DNA of 64,000 nt from Pseudomonadota bacterium (GTDB lineage: Bacteria > Desulfobacterota > Desulfovibrionia > Desulfovibrionales > Desulfovibrionaceae), in the NCBI GenBank assembly GCA_023403845.1, contig JAEYDL010000006.1, forward strand, positions 62,001-126,000, read 5' to 3'. Below are positions 16,332 through 26,049 of this stretch, piece by piece; position 1 is the stretch's first letter; every line of letters starts with the position of its first letter. The notes beneath the pieces are model-generated. The model was given only the letters and a program-made list of their open reading frames with translations, made no database searches and had not been told where the DNA came from. A program made the translations under genes and the position numbers.

Positions 16332-17312
16332 CTAATCGCCATAAATGGCGACCTGAGGCTCTTCACCGGGATGGACGCATCCTCTGTACATGCCTTCAGA
16401 AATAAACGGAAGCGTTACGTTGCCCTCCGCGTCTACAGCGATGAGTCCGCCCGTTCCTCCAAGTTCGCCCACGCGCTCCAGAACGATGCGGGCGGCGGCT
16501 TCGAGGCTGGCTCCCTGATAGCGCATGCGCGCGGCGACGTCACGTCCCACGACCAGCCGGATGAAGTATTCCCCCGATCCCGTGCAGGAAACCGCCGCGG
16601 TGTCGTCGGCATAACATCCCGCACCGATGACAGGGGTATCTCCTACCCGACCCGGCAGCTTGTTGGTCATGCCTCCGGTCGAAGTAGCGGCGGCCAGTCG
16701 TCCGGCAGAATCCAGAGCAACCGCTCCCACGGTCCCCATCTTGTTCTTTTCATCCAGCGGGTTGCCGATAAAGCTCATGCCGGACCTCTGCATGGATGCG
16801 GCTCCGTCATGATCAAGCAGCATGGCGCCGGGGTTCTGCGCCTGTGCCTGATGCAGCTGCGCGAGACGTTGTTCCGTATGAAAATAGGATTCGGGTTCGA
16901 AGGCCACCCCATGGGCGCGCAGAAAGGCCATGGCTCCTTCGCCGGTCATGAACACATGCGGCGACTGTTCCATGACGACACGAGCCGCCTGAATGGGGTT
17001 TCTGACGCCGTGCACGCAGGAAATGGCCCCGGCGGCCAGTGTGCTGCCGTCCATGACGGCCGCGTCAAGCTCATGGGTTTCCGCGCTGGTATATACCGCA
17101 CCGCGCCCGGCATTGAACAGAGGGCAATCCTCCAGCATGGAAACGGCCAGTGTTACCGCATCCAGCGCCGAAGCACCTTCGGCAAGCGCATCCCTTCCTC
17201 TCTCAAGAATGACGCGCAACGCTCCCCGGTATTCACGTTCCGCCTCGACGGAAAGAGCATTGCGGTTGATGGTGCCCGCACCGCCATGAATGGCCAAAAC
17301 CGGATTTGCCAT
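16332..17312 (-). CDS. iaaA: Isoaspartyl peptidase / L-asparaginase (Ntn hydrolase)
   Basis: Plant-type asparaginase that hydrolyses isoaspartyl dipeptides and asparagine. It is made as a precursor that cleaves itself before the nucleophile Thr194 (KMGTVGAVALD), separating alpha and beta chains. Other family marks are AIHGGAG at the N-terminus, NAGRGAVY, GRVGDTPVIGAGCYAD and SCTGSGEYF. The 326-residue length is normal. The ATG at 17312 has GGAGG at good spacing. It is transcribed alone, with a clear terminator after it. A role in salvaging damaged peptides is likely. Confidence 0.94.
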   Translation of the reverse strand: MANPVLAIHGGAGTINRNALSVEAEREYRGALRVILERGRDALAEGASALDAVTLAVSMLEDCPLFNAGRGAVYTSAETHELDAAVMDGSTLAAGAISCVHGVRNPIQAARVVMEQSPHVFMTGEGAMAFLRAHGVAFEPESYFHTEQRLAQLHQAQAQNPGAMLLDHDGAASMQRSGMSFIGNPLDEKNKMGTVGAVALDSAGRLAAATSTGGMTNKLPGRVGDTPVIGAGCYADDTAAVSCTGSGEYFIRLVVGRDVAARMRYQGASLEAAARIVLERVGELGGTGGLIAVDAEGNVTLPFISEGMYRGCVHPGEEPQVAIYGD

Positions 17313-17413
17313 ACTGTCCTCCATGAATGGTGAAAAGGCCACGGCCCTGGTCGCGGCCTTCAAAGAAGCAAGGCGTTTGCTATCACCACTCACGGCATTT
17401 GTATAGTCCGGGA

Positions 17414-17923
17414 TCAGGTCAGCATCGCCCGAGGCGCGACCTGGTCAAGAGCGGCCTCAAGTTCACTTTCATCCTGATGTGTCAGAGCGGTATGCAGCAC
17501 TACGCCCCCGGACGCCGCCACGGCGCGAACGACTTCCTCCGAAAAGGCTTCCTCCACGGGGATGAACAGGGCTGAACTTCCGGGTTTCAGATGAGACGCA
17601 AGCTCCCGGATGAACGGCTTGCCGATGCCGAAATCACCCAGTTCTCCGGTGGCCGCGCCGATCCCGGCTCCGGCTGCGGCCCCAAGCAGAGGATTCAAAA
17701 ACAACACCCCAACGAGAACGCCCCAGGCTCCGCCGATGAATGCACCGTCACGGGCGAGAAAATGCGTATACTGGAGATGCGTCTCTCCCTTTTCGTCACG
17801 CTCGGCCACTACGAAACGCGCGGGATCAAACCTGTCGGAAACAGGATGTCTGCGCAATTCGGCCCCGTAAGAGGAAGCCTTGTCCATATCGCCCGGAAAA
17901 ACAATCACAACAAGATGTTTCAC
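17414..17923 (-). CDS. DUF1269-type membrane protein
   Basis: A 169-residue protein with a ferredoxin-like N-terminus (HLVVIVFPGDMDKASSYGAE), a central Gly/Ala-rich hydrophobic hairpin (about residues 60-95) that could insert in the membrane, and a C-terminal half with PGSSALFIPVEE. This arrangement fits DUF1269 (also called DUF1269/TMEM-like) proteins of unknown function. The start is GTG at 17923 with AAAGGAG upstream. No operon partner is evident: an isoaspartyl peptidase gene follows about 100 bases later on the same strand. Confidence 0.82.
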   Translation of the reverse strand: MKHLVVIVFPGDMDKASSYGAELRRHPVSDRFDPARFVVAERDEKGETHLQYTHFLARDGAFIGGAWGVLVGVLFLNPLLGAAAGAGIGAATGELGDFGIGKPFIRELASHLKPGSSALFIPVEEAFSEEVVRAVAASGGVVLHTALTHQDESELEAALDQVAPRAMLT

Positions 17924-18005
17924 GCTATCGCTCCTTTTCTTCGAGCGATAGCGTAAACGACCGCATCGGGCTACTATATTGATAAAAAAATCATGTCCGA
18001 ACCGG

Positions 18006-18956
18006 CTAGTTCCAGATCACCCCGGCGATCAGAAAAAACCCGTTGAGCAGGTACAGCTTGCGGACAAGATGCCCATGTCTGTCCAGATCCAGCCATTCCG
18101 TCGCATTGCGGATCAGCCGGCAGGTTTTCCAGTACAGCGGCATGGTAAGCAGACCGAGAGCCACGGGCCAGCCCGTCAGCCCGCATGCCCACAGATTAAG
18201 CATCAGAATCCAGACCGCGGGCCACCACAGCCGGAAGACAAGTTCCGCCTTTTCCTTGCCGAGAATATTGGCAAGCGTCCGCTTTCCCGCGGCAAGGTCT
18301 GTTTCGATTTCCGGCAGGCTCTGATAGTAGAGCACCCCGGCGACCATCAATCCCACGGGCAGGGCGAGCGCCAGAGCGGCCGGAGAAAAGCCCTTGGCCA
18401 TGACGGCGTAGGAACCGACCACCATGATGAATCCCATGTTCAGGCATACGAAAAGCTCTCCCAATCCACGGCACCCGTAACGAATGGGAGGGGCTACATA
18501 AAATACGGCGGACAGAACGGCGAAAACCACGGGTCCCCACAGCCATGTCTGACCGCTGTTCGCAATGAGCCAGCCACCCACGACGACCGTGCCGATAATG
18601 AGGCCGATGATGGCAAGACTGATCTGACGCGGGCTGATCCAGCCGTTCTGAATGACATGAGTGCCGCCAATGGTTTCTTCCGTATCGACACCTTCCAGAT
18701 AATCGAACAGGTCGTTCGCAATGTTGGCGACCGTATGCAGGAAAAAGCACCCCAGGAGCACCAGCAGGCACAATTCCCAGGGCCAGTACCCGAGATCTCG
18801 TGCGGCCAGAGCGAAACCAAGCCCTACGGGAATAAAATCCACAATGAAGAACGGCGGACGGCAGGCCCGCCACCAGACTTGCGCCTGCTGACGCAAAGTC
18901 AGAACGGGAGCATCGGGACGTTTCGGGGCCAGCGCCGCTTTCAGCCGGTTATGCAT
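18006..18956 (-). CDS. UbiA-family prenyltransferase, probably MenA-like
   Basis: An integral membrane enzyme that attaches a polyprenyl chain to an aromatic ring. The first Asp-rich motif is NDLFDYLEGVD (residues 81-91) and the second lies in SLPEIETDLAAGKRTLA. About eight or nine hydrophobic segments follow each other through the 316 residues. Desulfovibrio-type bacteria make menaquinone, so 1,4-dihydroxy-2-naphthoate is the likely acceptor, but related enzymes use other rings. No menaquinone genes are next to it, so the substrate is an inference. The ATG at 18956 starts a normal-length protein. Confidence 0.88.
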   Translation of the reverse strand: MHNRLKAALAPKRPDAPVLTLRQQAQVWWRACRPPFFIVDFIPVGLGFALAARDLGYWPWELCLLVLLGCFFLHTVANIANDLFDYLEGVDTEETIGGTHVIQNGWISPRQISLAIIGLIIGTVVVGGWLIANSGQTWLWGPVVFAVLSAVFYVAPPIRYGCRGLGELFVCLNMGFIMVVGSYAVMAKGFSPAALALALPVGLMVAGVLYYQSLPEIETDLAAGKRTLANILGKEKAELVFRLWWPAVWILMLNLWACGLTGWPVALGLLTMPLYWKTCRLIRNATEWLDLDRHGHLVRKLYLLNGFFLIAGVIWN

Positions 18957-19176
18957 AGTTTCCTCTTCAGATGAAATGTCCCCGGAGCGACTTCGCGCCC
19001 GGCGGAGCCATCTTACACCGGGAACGGAACGGCGACAACGACCACGTTCGGAGTGAAAAGGAGCGACGAATCCACGCGGTTCCGCATCGTATGCGGGAAG
19101 AGCTTTCCGTACACGCTTCCGCCTCCCGGCAAAGATTCCTGTTGAAGAAAAACATGGTTTTTACTACTTACGGGGG

Positions 19177-20037
19177 ATGCAGTCCGTCACTTCCATTCTT
19201 CTTGTCACCAAGAGCCGTAACAGACTCGCTGAAGACGCAGCCGCTGAAATCGGGCAGTGGCTCGAATCGCGCGGCGTTTCCCGCACGACGCTGTCCGCCG
19301 ACTGCCGGCAGGAAACACTCCTTGCGGCGGCGCGTTCCGCGCAGGCTGCGGTCATCCTTGGCGGCGACGGTACGTTCGTCGGCATTTCCCGCAAGCTGAC
19401 CGGTCTTGGAGTCCCTCTTCTGGGCATCAATTTCGGACAGGTCGGTTTTCTGGCCGAGCTGGCCTACGCAAACTGGGAACCCGTTCTTGAAAAACTCCTT
19501 GCCGGAGAACTTCGGATATGTCCGCGTTCCGTACTTGTATGGTCGGTCATCCATGAGGGGCGGACAATCCGCAAGGGACACGCAGCCAACGACGTCGTCG
19601 TGGGGCGCGGAGCCGTGGCCCGCATTCTTCCGGTGCAGGTTTCCGTGAATAATGAAGATCTGGGCTGTATCCGTTCGGATGGAATCATCGTGTCTACGCC
19701 TCTCGGCACTTCGGCCTATGCCCTCTCCGCGCACGGTTCGCTCGTGCATCCGGACGTGCAGGCGCTCGCCCTGACCCCTATCTCGCCCTTTTTCCGCAGC
19801 TTTCCTCCCATGATTCTGCCCATGACCAGCCTTGTCAGCCTGAAAACAGGCTCGCCCGACGCCTTTCTCACCATCGATGGGCAGGAGGGCTTCCCGCTGG
19901 CCGACGGCGACGTCGTCCGCGTCCGCAATATGGACGCGGGGCTCCAGCTCGTTTCCACCTGCGAAAGCAGCTATTACCAACGCCTGTGTGAACGGGGCTT
20001 CATCAGCACGCGGGACCTTCCGGCGGAGAAGGCATGA
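19177..20037 (+). CDS. nadK: NAD kinase
   Basis: Phosphorylates NAD to NADP. The 286-residue protein has GGDGTF at residues 62-67, the phosphate-binding motif, then GINFGQVGFLAEL, NDVVVGRG, SDGIIVSTPLGTSAYALSAHG and a C-terminal FLTIDGQEG, all typical of the family. The ATG at 19177 follows a G-rich tract. It overlaps the next gene by four bases (ATGA), so it is translationally coupled to the ARMT1-like gene, and that in turn to the DUF4254 gene. This arrangement suggests a functional link in nucleotide or sugar-phosphate metabolism. Confidence 0.96.
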   Translation: MQSVTSILLVTKSRNRLAEDAAAEIGQWLESRGVSRTTLSADCRQETLLAAARSAQAAVILGGDGTFVGISRKLTGLGVPLLGINFGQVGFLAELAYANWEPVLEKLLAGELRICPRSVLVWSVIHEGRTIRKGHAANDVVVGRGAVARILPVQVSVNNEDLGCIRSDGIIVSTPLGTSAYALSAHGSLVHPDVQALALTPISPFFRSFPPMILPMTSLVSLKTGSPDAFLTIDGQEGFPLADGDVVRVRNMDAGLQLVSTCESSYYQRLCERGFISTRDLPAEKA

Positions 20038-21809
20038 ACAGACTTCCTCAAATCAGAAAAGTCAGCGATATCCGGCTTGGATCCAGCCCGGCCTTTGATG
20101 CGTGGTTCTACAGCTTCTGCGCGGAAAACAACATCGAACACGGCATCAATCCGACAGGAGTGGCCGGTCCCGAACAGTTGCGTTTCATGGTCGCCCTGGA
20201 CGAAAAGCAGGTCTACTCGCCCTGCTCCGACACGACATTCATTCAATTGGTGGAAGCCAGCCACACACGTTCGTTTTCGCCTCGTCTCCGCCGCCAGTAC
20301 GCCTCGGCATGGCGTTCCATCATCCGGGTTCTTTATCGGGTAATCGACAACCGGGAAAAACGCCGCACGATCATCAATTACTGCCGGCTGCGCTTCCGGG
20401 GCTGTCTGGCTCTGGGAAACATTCTGCCCTCGCGTCTGGTCAAACGTCTGGTTACGACGCTGCTCAGCCAGTTCGGCGGCATTGATCCCTGGAAGGAAGA
20501 ACGGCAGAAACAAAACCGGGAACTTTCGGAGTTTCTCGCCTCGGAAAGGTTCCGTCGCCAGCTTGAGGCTATCCCGCAACAGGCGGCTTCCTGTACGGAC
20601 ATCCACGCCCTGCGCCGGGAACTGGATCTTGCGGAACTGGCCAGACTTTTCCACCTTGCCGGGAGAACGTCCCAGACGCTCGCCGCTCTCATGCGCGATT
20701 CCGGAGAAGGCGAAAAGACAAGCCCGTTCGAAGGGGCCGAAGCGTTCATCCCGCAGATCGAGGCGCTTCTCGGCGCGCCGGGCAACTCACGGACCTTTCT
20801 GTACATATGCGACATGGAAGGCGGTCTCGCGCTCGATCTTCTGATTATCCGGACCCTCCTCCGCCTCGGACACAGGGTCATCCTCACCCTCAAGGAAACG
20901 CCGCTCTACGCCGCTCCCACCATCTGGGACGCCCAGTTCGATCCGCTGCTCATGGATTGTCTGCCCGAGTCCTTCATTCTCAAGGATCCGGCCACCTCCA
21001 AAAATGCCCTGCTCAGAAAACTCCGGGAAAACCGGCTGCTGATCATCTCCGACGGAACAGGGGAGCGATTGAATCTCTATCGAACCTCCGTCACCTTTGC
21101 CAGAGCATGGAAGGAATGTGACGCCGTCCTCGCGCGCGGGCTGTGCAACAGAGACGTTCTGTTCTGGACCAGCCACAGATTCACCCGCGACATCTTCTGC
21201 TTCTGGGAGGGGCGCGACGGAGTACGCATGGAACGCAAGCCTCGGGCTCCGGAAGTGCGCAAGTTCAGCGAACAGAAGCTCAACGCCAAGGCGACCGCCA
21301 TCATCCGCAGCATGCGCGCGGCCAGAGATGCCGGCAAATCCGTCATGTTCTACAGCTGCATCATCGGCAGCATTCCCGGCCAGACCCACGTCGCCATCAA
21401 GGTTGCGGAAACTTTCGTCAAGTTTTTGCGCGAACGTCTTGACCAGATCTTCATCATCAATCCGGCCGAATATTTCGAACCTGGCATGGACGGCGACGAT
21501 CTCATGTTCATGTGGGAACAGGTGCAGCGCAGCGGCCTTATCACCATCTGGCGCTTCCAGAGCATGGAAGATATTGAAACCAGTTTCTCGCTCATGGGAC
21601 GCAAGGTTCCCCCGCTCTGGTCGGGCAAGGACGCCACCTTTTCCACCGGCTGCACCAAGGAAATGCGCATCGCACTCGATATGCAGCGCACCCATCCCGA
21701 ACTTCAGATCGTGGGTCCGGGACCTGAAAAATTCTTTCGTCGCGGCGACTACGGCGTCGGAAAATATTTCGACGCAGCGCTCGGCAACGCCAACCAGGAC
21801 TTCATATGA
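20034..21809 (+). CDS. ARMT1/DUF89-like domain protein with altered metal site
   Basis: A 591-residue cytoplasmic protein. Residues about 255-420 resemble the ARMT1/DUF89 damage-control phosphatase fold: the pattern YICDMEGGLALDLLIIRTLL followed by LGHRVILTLKETP matches the family's DNAGE segment and strand, and IISDGTGERL plus ARGLCNRDVLF match later motifs. In active members the metal is held by Asp-Asn and a later Asp; here Asp260 and probably Asp299 remain, but the Asn is Met261 and the Glu is Gly264. Activity is therefore doubtful. The flanking regions are unassigned. It overlaps nadK by four bases and the DUF4254 gene by four. Confidence 0.7.
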   Translation: MNRLPQIRKVSDIRLGSSPAFDAWFYSFCAENNIEHGINPTGVAGPEQLRFMVALDEKQVYSPCSDTTFIQLVEASHTRSFSPRLRRQYASAWRSIIRVLYRVIDNREKRRTIINYCRLRFRGCLALGNILPSRLVKRLVTTLLSQFGGIDPWKEERQKQNRELSEFLASERFRRQLEAIPQQAASCTDIHALRRELDLAELARLFHLAGRTSQTLAALMRDSGEGEKTSPFEGAEAFIPQIEALLGAPGNSRTFLYICDMEGGLALDLLIIRTLLRLGHRVILTLKETPLYAAPTIWDAQFDPLLMDCLPESFILKDPATSKNALLRKLRENRLLIISDGTGERLNLYRTSVTFARAWKECDAVLARGLCNRDVLFWTSHRFTRDIFCFWEGRDGVRMERKPRAPEVRKFSEQKLNAKATAIIRSMRAARDAGKSVMFYSCIIGSIPGQTHVAIKVAETFVKFLRERLDQIFIINPAEYFEPGMDGDDLMFMWEQVQRSGLITIWRFQSMEDIETSFSLMGRKVPPLWSGKDATFSTGCTKEMRIALDMQRTHPELQIVGPGPEKFFRRGDYGVGKYFDAALGNANQDFI

Positions 21810-22438
21810 ATACGCAATCCGTCCTTTTCGATCTGCTCGATTCCTGCTTCACCCTTCAGAACGAAGCCACGGCACGCTGGCACGCCAGTGATCCCGAGGC
21901 GCCCGAAGTCGCGCCCGACGCCACCGCCTCGCCGGAAACTCTGCGCTCTCTGGTTCTCTCCCAGCATCTGCGCAACTTTCTCCTGTGGCATACCGAAGAC
22001 ACCGCCCGGCGCAAGGACGTAGGGCCTGAAGTGATCGCCGACTGCAAGTACCGCATTGACCGGCTGAATCAGGAACGCAACGACCGCATGGAACGTGTGG
22101 ACGCCTGTCTCGTCGCCCTCCTCTCGCCTCTGCTGCCGCCTGATCCCCAGCCGTACATCAATACAGAATCTCTGGGCATGGCCATTGATCGCCTGTCCAT
22201 CCTGAGCCTTAAAATCTGGCATATGGACGAACAGCTTCAGCGGACCGACGTGACGCCGGAGCATATCGCCTCCTGCCGCGCCAAGCTGAACGTACTGCAG
22301 GAACAGCGCAGCGATCTGGCCCGGGCCGTCCGGCATCTGGTTTCCGAATTCATTGCGGGGGCTAAAACCCCCAAGCTCTACTTCCAGTTCAAGATGTATA
22401 ACGATCCGACGCTCAACCCCGAGCTGTACGGCAAATAA
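21806..22438 (+). CDS. DUF4254 domain protein
   Basis: A 210-residue all-alpha cytoplasmic protein of unknown function. Recognisable features are an early NFLLWHTEDTARRKDV stretch, KYRIDRLNQERNDRMERVD, and LGMAIDRLSILSLKIWHM, repeated charged helices as expected for DUF4254. In other bacteria such genes lie near heptosyl- or glycosyltransferase genes, though not here. It overlaps the ARMT1-like gene by four bases and precedes gatB by 26 bases, so all four genes may share a transcript. Confidence 0.82.
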   Translation: MNTQSVLFDLLDSCFTLQNEATARWHASDPEAPEVAPDATASPETLRSLVLSQHLRNFLLWHTEDTARRKDVGPEVIADCKYRIDRLNQERNDRMERVDACLVALLSPLLPPDPQPYINTESLGMAIDRLSILSLKIWHMDEQLQRTDVTPEHIASCRAKLNVLQEQRSDLARAVRHLVSEFIAGAKTPKLYFQFKMYNDPTLNPELYGK

Positions 22439-22464
22439 GACCTCATTCCGTCCGGAGTTTCCCC

Positions 22465-23886
22465 ATGACCTCCTATGAAACCGTCATTGGCCTCGAGGTG
22501 CACGTTCACCTCAGCACCAGGTCCAAGCTCTTCTGCTCCTGTCCCACCACCTTCGGAGTCGAGCCAAATACCAACGTCTGCGAAGTGTGCGCAGGCATGC
22601 CGGGCGTTCTGCCCGTGCTCAATCAGACAGCAGTGGAATATGCGACCAAGGCCGGACTTGCCCTGAACTGCACCATCAACAACGACTCCGTCTTCGCCCG
22701 CAAGAACTACTTCTATCCCGACATGCCCTTCAACTACCAGATTTCCCAGTTCGAGCGTCCGCTCTGCGAATTCGGTCATCTGGACATCACCGTGGACGGC
22801 AAGACCAAGCGCATCGGCATCACCCGGATTCACATGGAAACGGACGCGGGCAAAAACATTCATGAAGGGGATCACAGTTACGTGGACCTGAACCGCGCCG
22901 CCGTGCCGCTGATCGAAATTGTAAGCGAGCCGGACATGCGCAGCCCGGAAGAGGCTGTGGCCTACCTGAAGGCGCTGCACGCCATCGTGGTCTATCTCGG
23001 CATTACCGACGGAAATATGGAAGAAGGCAGCTTCCGCTGCGACGCCAACGTATCCATCAGGCCACGCGGCACCGCGGAGTTCGGCACACGCACGGAACTG
23101 AAAAACTTGAACTCGTTCCGCCACGTACAGAAGGCCATCGAATATGAAGTGCTGCGCCAGCAGGACGTACTGGAGGACGGGGACAAGGTTGTACAGGAAA
23201 CGCGCCTTTTCGACAGTGTGAAGGGCGTGACCATGTCCATGCGCGACAAGGAGGAAGCCCACGACTACCGTTACTTCCCCGATCCCGATCTCGTCCCCGT
23301 GCACATCTCCAATGAGCAGATGGAAGCCTGGAAGGCCGCGCTGCCCGAGCTCCCGGAAGCCCGTCGCCGTCGTTTCATCACGGACTGGAACATTCCCGAA
23401 CAGGATGCGGAAACGCTCACCGGAGACAGGAGCATGGCGGAATTTTTCGAAGCCGCCGTGGCGATCTACCCCGAGCCGCGCAAGCTGTCCAACCTCATGA
23501 TAGGCCCCCTGCTGCGCGAACTGAACCAGAGCGGCAAGCCGCTGGCCGAATCAGCCATGCGCCCGGAAATTCTCGCCGAACTGGCAAAAATCGTGGATAA
23601 CGGCCTCATCAGCGCCAAAATTGCGCAGGATATCTTCGGAGACCTGTTCGCCAACGGCTTTATGCCCGAAGCTTACGTGCGTGAAAAAGGCCTTGTGCAG
23701 GTTTCGGACTCTTCGGCCATCGACGCGGTGGTCGCCGAGGTGCTGGCGGAAAACCCGGCGGAAGTCGAAGCCTACAAGGGCGGCAAGACCAAGCTCCTGG
23801 GCTTCTTCGTCGGTCAGGTCATGCGCAAGATGAAAGGAAAGGCCAATCCCGCGCTCGTCAACCAGGCTCTGGAGCGCCTGCTGTAA
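22465..23886 (+). CDS. gatB: Asp-tRNA(Asn)/Glu-tRNA(Gln) amidotransferase subunit B
   Basis: The tRNA-binding and kinase subunit of GatCAB, which turns misacylated Glu-tRNA(Gln) or Asp-tRNA(Asn) into the correct aminoacyl-tRNA. The 473 residues are the full family length. The N-terminus TVIGLEVHVHLST, the zinc-type CPTTFGVEPN region, YFYPDMPFNYQISQF, HMETDAGKNIH and DYRYFPDPDLVP are hallmarks; the C-terminal GatB/YqeY domain covers about residues 325-473. The ATG at 22465 has CGGAG eight bases upstream. gatA and gatC are not in the window. A strong hairpin terminator follows. Confidence 0.97.
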   Translation: MTSYETVIGLEVHVHLSTRSKLFCSCPTTFGVEPNTNVCEVCAGMPGVLPVLNQTAVEYATKAGLALNCTINNDSVFARKNYFYPDMPFNYQISQFERPLCEFGHLDITVDGKTKRIGITRIHMETDAGKNIHEGDHSYVDLNRAAVPLIEIVSEPDMRSPEEAVAYLKALHAIVVYLGITDGNMEEGSFRCDANVSIRPRGTAEFGTRTELKNLNSFRHVQKAIEYEVLRQQDVLEDGDKVVQETRLFDSVKGVTMSMRDKEEAHDYRYFPDPDLVPVHISNEQMEAWKAALPELPEARRRRFITDWNIPEQDAETLTGDRSMAEFFEAAVAIYPEPRKLSNLMIGPLLRELNQSGKPLAESAMRPEILAELAKIVDNGLISAKIAQDIFGDLFANGFMPEAYVREKGLVQVSDSSAIDAVVAEVLAENPAEVEAYKGGKTKLLGFFVGQVMRKMKGKANPALVNQALERLL

Positions 23887-23923
23887 CAGTCTGTCGCACT
23901 CCCGGCGGCTCATGAACAGATAC

Positions 23924-23964
23924 AAAAACAGGAGTCATCCTTGTCAAGGACGACTCCTGTTTTT
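23924..23964. terminator. Bidirectional terminator between gatB and tctAB
   Basis: Thirteen-base arms AAAAACAGGAGTC and GACTCCTGTTTTT, with a further short stem inside. The A/T-tracts on both sides let it stop gatB on the plus strand and the tctAB transcript on the minus strand. Confidence 0.9.
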
Positions 23965-23985
23965 ATACTATTGCGTTAAAACATT

Positions 23986-25923
23986 TTATCCCCACTGTGC
24001 ATGGGGGACCGGAACATTGAGAACATACGAAAAAATGCAATATACAAGAAGCAAAAAGATACCGGAAAACACGGCACCATATCCTATTTTGTACAATATA
24101 TGCTTATGGCCGTCTTCAATCAAAAACGGCACTGCAATCATGAATACAAATGAGGCAATATAAAATCCTATAAACCAAATCAAAAAACAATAAAAAAGTA
24201 TCGCGACCGACAGCAATACGACATATCTATTTTGTATATCTTCTCTTTCTGACAATCCTCTTCTAAACCATGATCTAAAGCATAAAAATACCGAAAATAC
24301 TATCAGAATTCCACATAATAATGTTGGATATATGTCATTTTTATCAAAAAATGAATTCATTTGATACAAAAAGGCCAAAGCCATTCCCAGACATGCGACA
24401 GAGCCCAGCAAGTCTCCCTTGCATCTGATCTTTACGGAACTTGCACTGTGCTTCATAAAAAGAGGGCTAAGCAGGGACAGGACCGTCAGACCGATCAAGA
24501 CAAGGGAAATGGTGCTTCCCAAAAATACTGTTGCAAGTGATCCGGAAGCATCACCAAGCTGAAGACACTTTCCCAAATTTTCATCAACCATCGGTCCCAA
24601 TATGATCCCAAGCGCCATGGCTCCCGTATCCAGTCCTGTCCTGATACAAAAATATCCAACAAATCCGAAAAAAATAACAAGATAAATATCCAGCAAATCA
24701 TTTCGAACTGCGTATGCGCCAATAACGGAAAGAACCGTTATACAGAGTATCAAGTAGATGACTTTAATCTGAATGATCTTCACCATAAACTTGATAAGGA
24801 AATAACCAACTGGAATCAGAAGTATATTTACAATAAATTGGGATAGTACAAAGGTATGAACAAGCCCTCCGCTACCGGAAAAGACCTTGAATCCGGGAAG
24901 GATTCCCTTGGCCAGCAGAGCGCCCAGCATGACCGCCGCCACTGCGCTCCCCGGAATCCCAAGCGTCAGCATGGGGATAAGGGAACCTCCGATCACGGCG
25001 TTATTTGCCGATTCGCTGGAAACGAGTCCCTCAATGGCTCCTTTTCCATATTTTTCGGGATTCCTGTCCCAGCGCTTCGATTCGTTATAAGCAATAATTG
25101 ACGCTATTTCTCCGCCAGCTCCGGGCAACATGCCGACGATGCTTCCGATAATGGAAGATCGCAAAAGCAGCAGCTTGCAAGAACGGACTACTTTTCTGCA
25201 AACCAGAGTAAACGCTCCCGGCACAGGAGAATAATCCGCGACATACGCGTTATGCCCTCCGACAAGGACAAGAACCTGCGCCAGGGAAAAAAGACCTATC
25301 ATGGATGGTACGATTCCAATTCCCTGGACCAGTTCATACGACCCGAAAGTAAATCGTGCCATCCCTGTTTGCACATCCACGCCAATTGTGGCGAACAACA
25401 GTCCCATGACCCCTGAGGCAATACCTTTTATGGCATTGCCGGAAGACATTACGGCAAGAGTGCTTAAGCCGAACAGGCAGAGCCAGAAGGTTTCCGGAGC
25501 GCCAAATCGAAGGGCAAAACGTGCAAGCGGGGCGGCGATGAGCAACAACATGATGGTTCCGAACAGCCCCCCGAATGAAGAACTTATCAATGAGGCATAA
25601 AGCCCTATATCCGCCTTGCCCGCCTGACAAAGAGGCCAGCCATCAAATGTGGTCGCAACGGAAGATGGCGTTCCCGGCGTACAGATGAGAATCGCTGGAT
25701 TCGATCCCCCATAAATGGCACCGACATAAATGGCGCCAAGCATGATCAAGCCAGATGAAGCATCCATCGAAAACGTGATGGGGACCATCAAGGCAACGGC
25801 CATGGTGGCGGTCAGCCCGGGCAGGGCACCAACAATGATTCCTCCCACCAACCCGGAAATCATCAAAAAGAGATTCATCGGCAGAAACAGTTCTGGAACA
25901 GTTGCGAGAAGACTTTCCAACAT
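23986..25923 (-). CDS. Tripartite tricarboxylate transporter permease, TctA-TctB fusion
   Basis: Membrane part of a TTT carboxylate uptake system. Residues about 1-495 are TctA, with GALPGLTATMAVALMVPITF, GSNPAILICTPGTPSSVAT, GMLPGAGGEIASI and TLGIPGSAVAAVMLGAL typical of the large permease. Residues about 500-645 form four hydrophobic segments resembling the small TctB subunit, which is normally a separate gene. Hence this is a fused permease, and no separate tctB is found. The ATG at 25923 follows AAGGAAGG. The binding protein gene lies 158 bases upstream, with a hairpin between. The 3' part is more AT-rich than the genome around it. Substrate unknown. Confidence 0.9.
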   Translation of the reverse strand: MLESLLATVPELFLPMNLFLMISGLVGGIIVGALPGLTATMAVALMVPITFSMDASSGLIMLGAIYVGAIYGGSNPAILICTPGTPSSVATTFDGWPLCQAGKADIGLYASLISSSFGGLFGTIMLLLIAAPLARFALRFGAPETFWLCLFGLSTLAVMSSGNAIKGIASGVMGLLFATIGVDVQTGMARFTFGSYELVQGIGIVPSMIGLFSLAQVLVLVGGHNAYVADYSPVPGAFTLVCRKVVRSCKLLLLRSSIIGSIVGMLPGAGGEIASIIAYNESKRWDRNPEKYGKGAIEGLVSSESANNAVIGGSLIPMLTLGIPGSAVAAVMLGALLAKGILPGFKVFSGSGGLVHTFVLSQFIVNILLIPVGYFLIKFMVKIIQIKVIYLILCITVLSVIGAYAVRNDLLDIYLVIFFGFVGYFCIRTGLDTGAMALGIILGPMVDENLGKCLQLGDASGSLATVFLGSTISLVLIGLTVLSLLSPLFMKHSASSVKIRCKGDLLGSVACLGMALAFLYQMNSFFDKNDIYPTLLCGILIVFSVFLCFRSWFRRGLSEREDIQNRYVVLLSVAILFYCFLIWFIGFYIASFVFMIAVPFLIEDGHKHILYKIGYGAVFSGIFLLLVYCIFSYVLNVPVPHAQWG

Positions 25924-26049
25924 GGGAACCTTCCTTTCTTATATGACAATCTGCCCAAGCCGATAACGCGCTATCGGCATATGTCTCCATCTGCACGGGC
26001 GTGATTCAATCCCTGTCTCTCCACTCCATTTAGAAGTTCGCAGACAGAA

